Source of the DNA: an uncultured Butyrivibrio sp.
GTDB taxonomy: Bacteria; Bacillota; Clostridia; Lachnospirales; Lachnospiraceae
NCBI GenBank assembly: GCA_947168935.1
Contig: CAMVNV010000001.1
Location: 1-64,000 of the forward strand
Direction: 5' to 3'
Length of the DNA stretch: 64,000 nt
The stretch's first letter is position 1. The number at the start of each line of letters is the position of its first letter. Below the pieces are notes generated by a model. That model was not told the DNA's origin, did no database searches, and was given only the letters and a program-made list of their open reading frames with translations. Made by a program: the position numbers and the translations under genes. Positions 60,880-64,000 of the stretch are shown one piece after another.

Positions 60880-60997
60880 TTTATTTAATGCTCCAGTTCC
60901 AATAATTATCGCAATATTCTAAATTAATTACCTTCGAGAGTATAACCAATATATCTCAAAAAGTAAAGTCTGCCTTTTTACTCGTTTTTAACCTAAT

Positions 60998-61080
60998 GTC
61001 ACGAACAAAGTGAGTGACTAATGGTTGGAATTGGCAGCGCCCGCGATGCCAATTCTCGGAATTGATCTCCGATCAACTCC
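60998..61080. repeat. Intergenic hairpin cluster at the 3' end of rsmE
   Basis: GTCAC/GTGAC (60998-61018); GAATTGGCA/TGCCAATTC (61028-61055); GGAATTGATC-tcc-GATCAACTCC (61058-61080, one mismatch). Confidence 0.75.
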
Positions 61081-61864
61081 TGCCCTCCAACATATACCCA
61101 AGCCATGCAAGAATAGTAAATCCGGCTGTCTCTGTGCGAAGTATCCTGCGTCCCATAGTTATAGGCTTCATATCTGCCGCAAGAGCCTTATCAATCTCAG
61201 CATCATCAAAACCGCCCTCAGGCCCTATAAAAATAGCTACGCTCTGACCAGGCTTTATAGAAGAAATAAGATTTCTAGTTTCATCCATGCCCTTGGCAAG
61301 TTCATAAGGAACGAGTTTTACATCCATGCCTTGTGCCATCTGGATAGCTTCGCCATATGTCATGGGTGCATGTACATTAGGGATAATGCTTCTCTTACTT
61401 TGCTTTGCAGCAGCTTCTGCAATTCCCTGCCAGCGGGCAACTTTAGATTTTGCCTTCTTTTCATCAAGCTTAACGATACATCTTTTCATAGAAACAGGAA
61501 TGATCTCATATACGCCAAGCTCAACTGCCTTCTGAACGATAAGCTCCATCTTGTCAGCCTTGGGAAGTCCCTGGAAAAGATATATCTTGGACGGAAGCTC
61601 TATATCATCCTCTTTGATAAAGCGAAGCTTGCAGATGACTACGCTATCTTCTATCTCTTCTATACCATAGCGGTATTCCTTGCCATCATATACCCTGGTA
61701 CTTACGGATATCTCTTCGCCTGTTTTCATTCTAAGGACATTGACTATATGATTGTAGTCATCGCCTTCTATCATAAGAGTCTTATTGACTTCGTCTATCT
61801 GTTCCTTGTCTACAAAAAAATGATACATAGTTTGTCTTTCCTTAATTTTTTCCCTGAAAATCAT
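61073..61864 (-). CDS. rsmE: 16S rRNA (uracil1498-N3)-methyltransferase
   Basis: YHFFVDKEQI; IFIGPEGGFDDAEID; LGRRILRTETA-like MGRRILRTETAGFTIL. Confidence 0.95.
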   Translation of the reverse strand: MIFREKIKERQTMYHFFVDKEQIDEVNKTLMIEGDDYNHIVNVLRMKTGEEISVSTRVYDGKEYRYGIEEIEDSVVICKLRFIKEDDIELPSKIYLFQGLPKADKMELIVQKAVELGVYEIIPVSMKRCIVKLDEKKAKSKVARWQGIAEAAAKQSKRSIIPNVHAPMTYGEAIQMAQGMDVKLVPYELAKGMDETRNLISSIKPGQSVAIFIGPEGGFDDAEIDKALAADMKPITMGRRILRTETAGFTILAWLGYMLEGRS

Positions 61865-62021
61865 GAATAATTACAGTTCTATAATACATCATTATAGCAA
61901 TAACGAATCACCTAATGCCATTTTCAACCTTCTATTCAAAGGCTCATTTTCATCTCATGATATATCTTAACACTAAAAAGGCCATACCTTAAATGAAGTA
62001 TGGCCATGTAAAAACTGTCAT

Positions 62022-63095
62022 TTATGCTTTTCTGGATGTAACAGATACCCAGTCTCCCTGGTGTATCATCTCAATATCTGTAAAGCCTGCTGCTCTGTGG
62101 GCAGCTGCAACCTCTTCTCCTTTTTCATTCATGATACCGGATGTGATAAATACTGCCCCCTTCTTCATGAACTGACCTATTACAGGAGCAAGCGGTACCA
62201 GAACTACAGGAAGGATATTAGCAAGAACAACATCATACTTTTCGTATCCGACCTCATCCTGTACCTTCTTATCATCAATGATATTGCCAATGATAAGCTT
62301 AAGGTCCTTATCTGTATATCCGTTAGCTTCAAGGTTTTCTGCTATAGCAGGAATTGCACCCTTATCAAGGTCTGTTCCTACGCAGTGGCCGGCGCCATAC
62401 ATAAGAGCCAGAATTGAAAGTACTCCGCTTCCTGTTCCTACATCAAGAACCTCGCAGCCTGGTGTAATATATTTTGAAAGCTGATGGATGCAAAGCTGTG
62501 TGGATTCGTGAAGACCTGTACCAAATGCTGTTCCTGGATCTATATGGAATATCTTGTCTGTCTTTTCAAGATCCTCTTTGGATGGTTCTTCCCAGGAAGG
62601 AATAATAAGAACATCATCTACGATGAACTTATGGAAATACTGCTTCCAGTTATTCATCCAGTCTATATCTTCAGTAACATCAACAGAGATAGTGCCATCT
62701 CCTATATCCATGTACTGACTGATTCCATCAAGTATCTGCCTTATCTCTTTTTGAAGCTGCTCAGGAGTCTTCTTAACCTGCTTACCACCTGCAGCTTCCA
62801 TCTGATAAGATACATCACCTGTTCCATCAGATGCAGATGTATCCTCGGCATCCTCGTCCGGTATTGTAACTGTCAGAGTATTATCATCAGCAAGCTCTGC
62901 AAAGAAATTAAGATAAGCGATTCCATCATCCTCCTGCTCCGGAACAACATCTACGAACATCTGTTCCTTCTCTGCAGCTGTAAGCGGCACCTTATCTTCT
63001 ATCTGCGCACCTGTAAGGCCTATATCAACCATCTCGCTGATAATGACATCTTCAGCCTCTTCATTTGTGCGGATTCTAAACCTCATCCATTTCAT
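62022..63095 (-). CDS. prmA: Ribosomal protein L11 methyltransferase
   Basis: MKWMRFRIRTNEEAEDVI; IDPGTAFGTGLHESTQLCI; VLDVGTGSGVLSILA. Confidence 0.95.
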   Translation of the reverse strand: MKWMRFRIRTNEEAEDVIISEMVDIGLTGAQIEDKVPLTAAEKEQMFVDVVPEQEDDGIAYLNFFAELADDNTLTVTIPDEDAEDTSASDGTGDVSYQMEAAGGKQVKKTPEQLQKEIRQILDGISQYMDIGDGTISVDVTEDIDWMNNWKQYFHKFIVDDVLIIPSWEEPSKEDLEKTDKIFHIDPGTAFGTGLHESTQLCIHQLSKYITPGCEVLDVGTGSGVLSILALMYGAGHCVGTDLDKGAIPAIAENLEANGYTDKDLKLIIGNIIDDKKVQDEVGYEKYDVVLANILPVVLVPLAPVIGQFMKKGAVFITSGIMNEKGEEVAAAHRAAGFTDIEMIHQGDWVSVTSRKA

Positions 63096-63262
63096 ACGTT
63101 AAAACCTCATCTAAAACCTGTTACGTGTCATTAAGACTAATTCTGACAAAAAAGCCTTCTTCTCAGCCCATTTTAACGCACAACAAACGATAATGCAAAG
63201 TTTGAAGATGTTTGTATATATCAACCTGCTATATTACCGGAATATGGATCATTCATACCGAG

Positions 63263-64000
63263 TCAACCTGCCATGTTGCCAGGATATGGATTATTCATAC
63301 CGGCATTACTGATCTCGTTTCCGGCACGCTTGCAAAGTTCCCTGAACTTACCTGAAAGTCTGCTGAGCTTGCCATATAAGTCAAATGATATCACAGTTGT
63401 AGGTGCAACCTGCATGTATGAGCTCATCATTCTTACAAGGATATAGCTGTCTATAAATGCATATCTTACAACGCAGCCAACTATGACACCCACAACAAAT
63501 CCTATAAAAGTAAACCAGCCAAGAGCCTTGAACAATAATACAAATAAATAAACAGGTAATATACTTGCTACAACTGTTCCGATTATCACAATAAGAGATA
63601 CCTTGGCTGCATCCTTGAGGATTGTCTTCCAGTTCTGAAAATAGATAACTACGCCATCTGCTGCGCTTTTGAATGCACTCTGCTGATTGTTATAGAACGT
63701 GTAGCCAAGGCAGCATTCATCTACATATCCAAGTCCGATTCTGATAAGGCTCTTAGCAAATCCCGCTATTATGCTCATTCCGGGAACAAAATCAAGGAAG
63801 CTCTCCACCTTGCCTACTGCACTTTGAAGCTGGTTAACAGCCCCGCTTACAAGTCTGTCAAGAACAAAATAAATGTTGCTTGTAGCAAATCTTGACTTAA
63901 CCATTCTGATTCCATAGTTTACTTCATCTGCAGGTACCTGACCGGTTCTGAAGGTTTCAGCGATTACTGCAACATGCCCTGCTTTAACAAGATATCCAAA
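63263..64000 (-). CDS. Membrane protein of unknown function; frame stays open to the window edge (partial)
   Basis: Frame continues upstream of the listed Met: FGYLVKAGHVAVIAETFRTGQVPADEVNYGIRMVKSRFATSN...; TM segments. Confidence 0.75.
   Translation of the reverse strand, partial: FGYLVKAGHVAVIAETFRTGQVPADEVNYGIRMVKSRFATSNIYFVLDRLVSGAVNQLQSAVGKVESFLDFVPGMSIIAGFAKSLIRIGLGYVDECCLGYTFYNNQQSAFKSAADGVVIYFQNWKTILKDAAKVSLIVIIGTVVASILPVYLFVLLFKALGWFTFIGFVVGVIVGCVVRYAFIDSYILVRMMSSYMQVAPTTVISFDLYGKLSRLSGKFRELCKRAGNEISNAGMNNPYPGNMAG

Noticed and set aside
61025-61870. 281-aa plus-strand ORF
   Set aside because: Fully antisense to rsmE, which has clear family motifs; composition is not protein-like
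62484-63134. 216-aa plus-strand ORF
   Set aside because: Antisense to prmA; no domain signal

Overview
The 64 kb window looks like a low/medium-GC Firmicutes chromosome, probably Lachnospiraceae (Butyrivibrio-like; an inference from gene content). Almost all genes are on the minus strand. Left part (about 0.3-24 kb) is an exopolysaccharide (EPS) locus. It has an AT-rich variable cassette (acyltransferase, methyltransferase, Wzx-like flippase, EpsG/Wzy-like polymerase, GT2/GT2/GT8), then a higBA toxin-antitoxin module. The conserved assembly operon follows: sugar-phosphate transferase, LCP protein, Gly-rich secreted protein, sortase-B-like lipoprotein, BY-kinase, Wzz-like, CpsB phosphatase, GT4. 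GDP-fucose genes (gmd, fcl), an AraC regulator and rfbD complete this part. The rest (24-64 kb) is mainly conserved housekeeping: HPr, cdaA/ybbR, comF, recD2, flagellar basal-body genes, mreB, divergent uvrA/uvrB, ctpA, envC, ftsEX, a PucR-type regulator, a YjfB-like protein, cvfB, acyl-ACP thioesterase, DUF5722, tRNA-Gln, U32 peptidase, RNase J, a Fur-family regulator, ruvX, ireB, mtaB, an HPr-like paralog, thiI, iscS, rsmE and prmA. Observations most worth checking: (1) a lipoprotein sortase-B homolog in the EPS operon that has lost both catalytic His and Cys, next to a Gly-rich secreted protein; (2) a higB toxin whose frame is broken at a T6 tract, with an intact promoter/operator and antitoxin; (3) a compact two-stem structured element between ftsX and envC; (4) a 5'UTR hairpin upstream of the YjfB-like motility gene; (5) intergenic multi-hairpin arrays sharing GATTC-N3-GAATC-type palindromes; (6) tandem repeats adding a Tyr-rich tail to the BY-kinase; (7) a structured, mobile-element-like remnant at the left edge.
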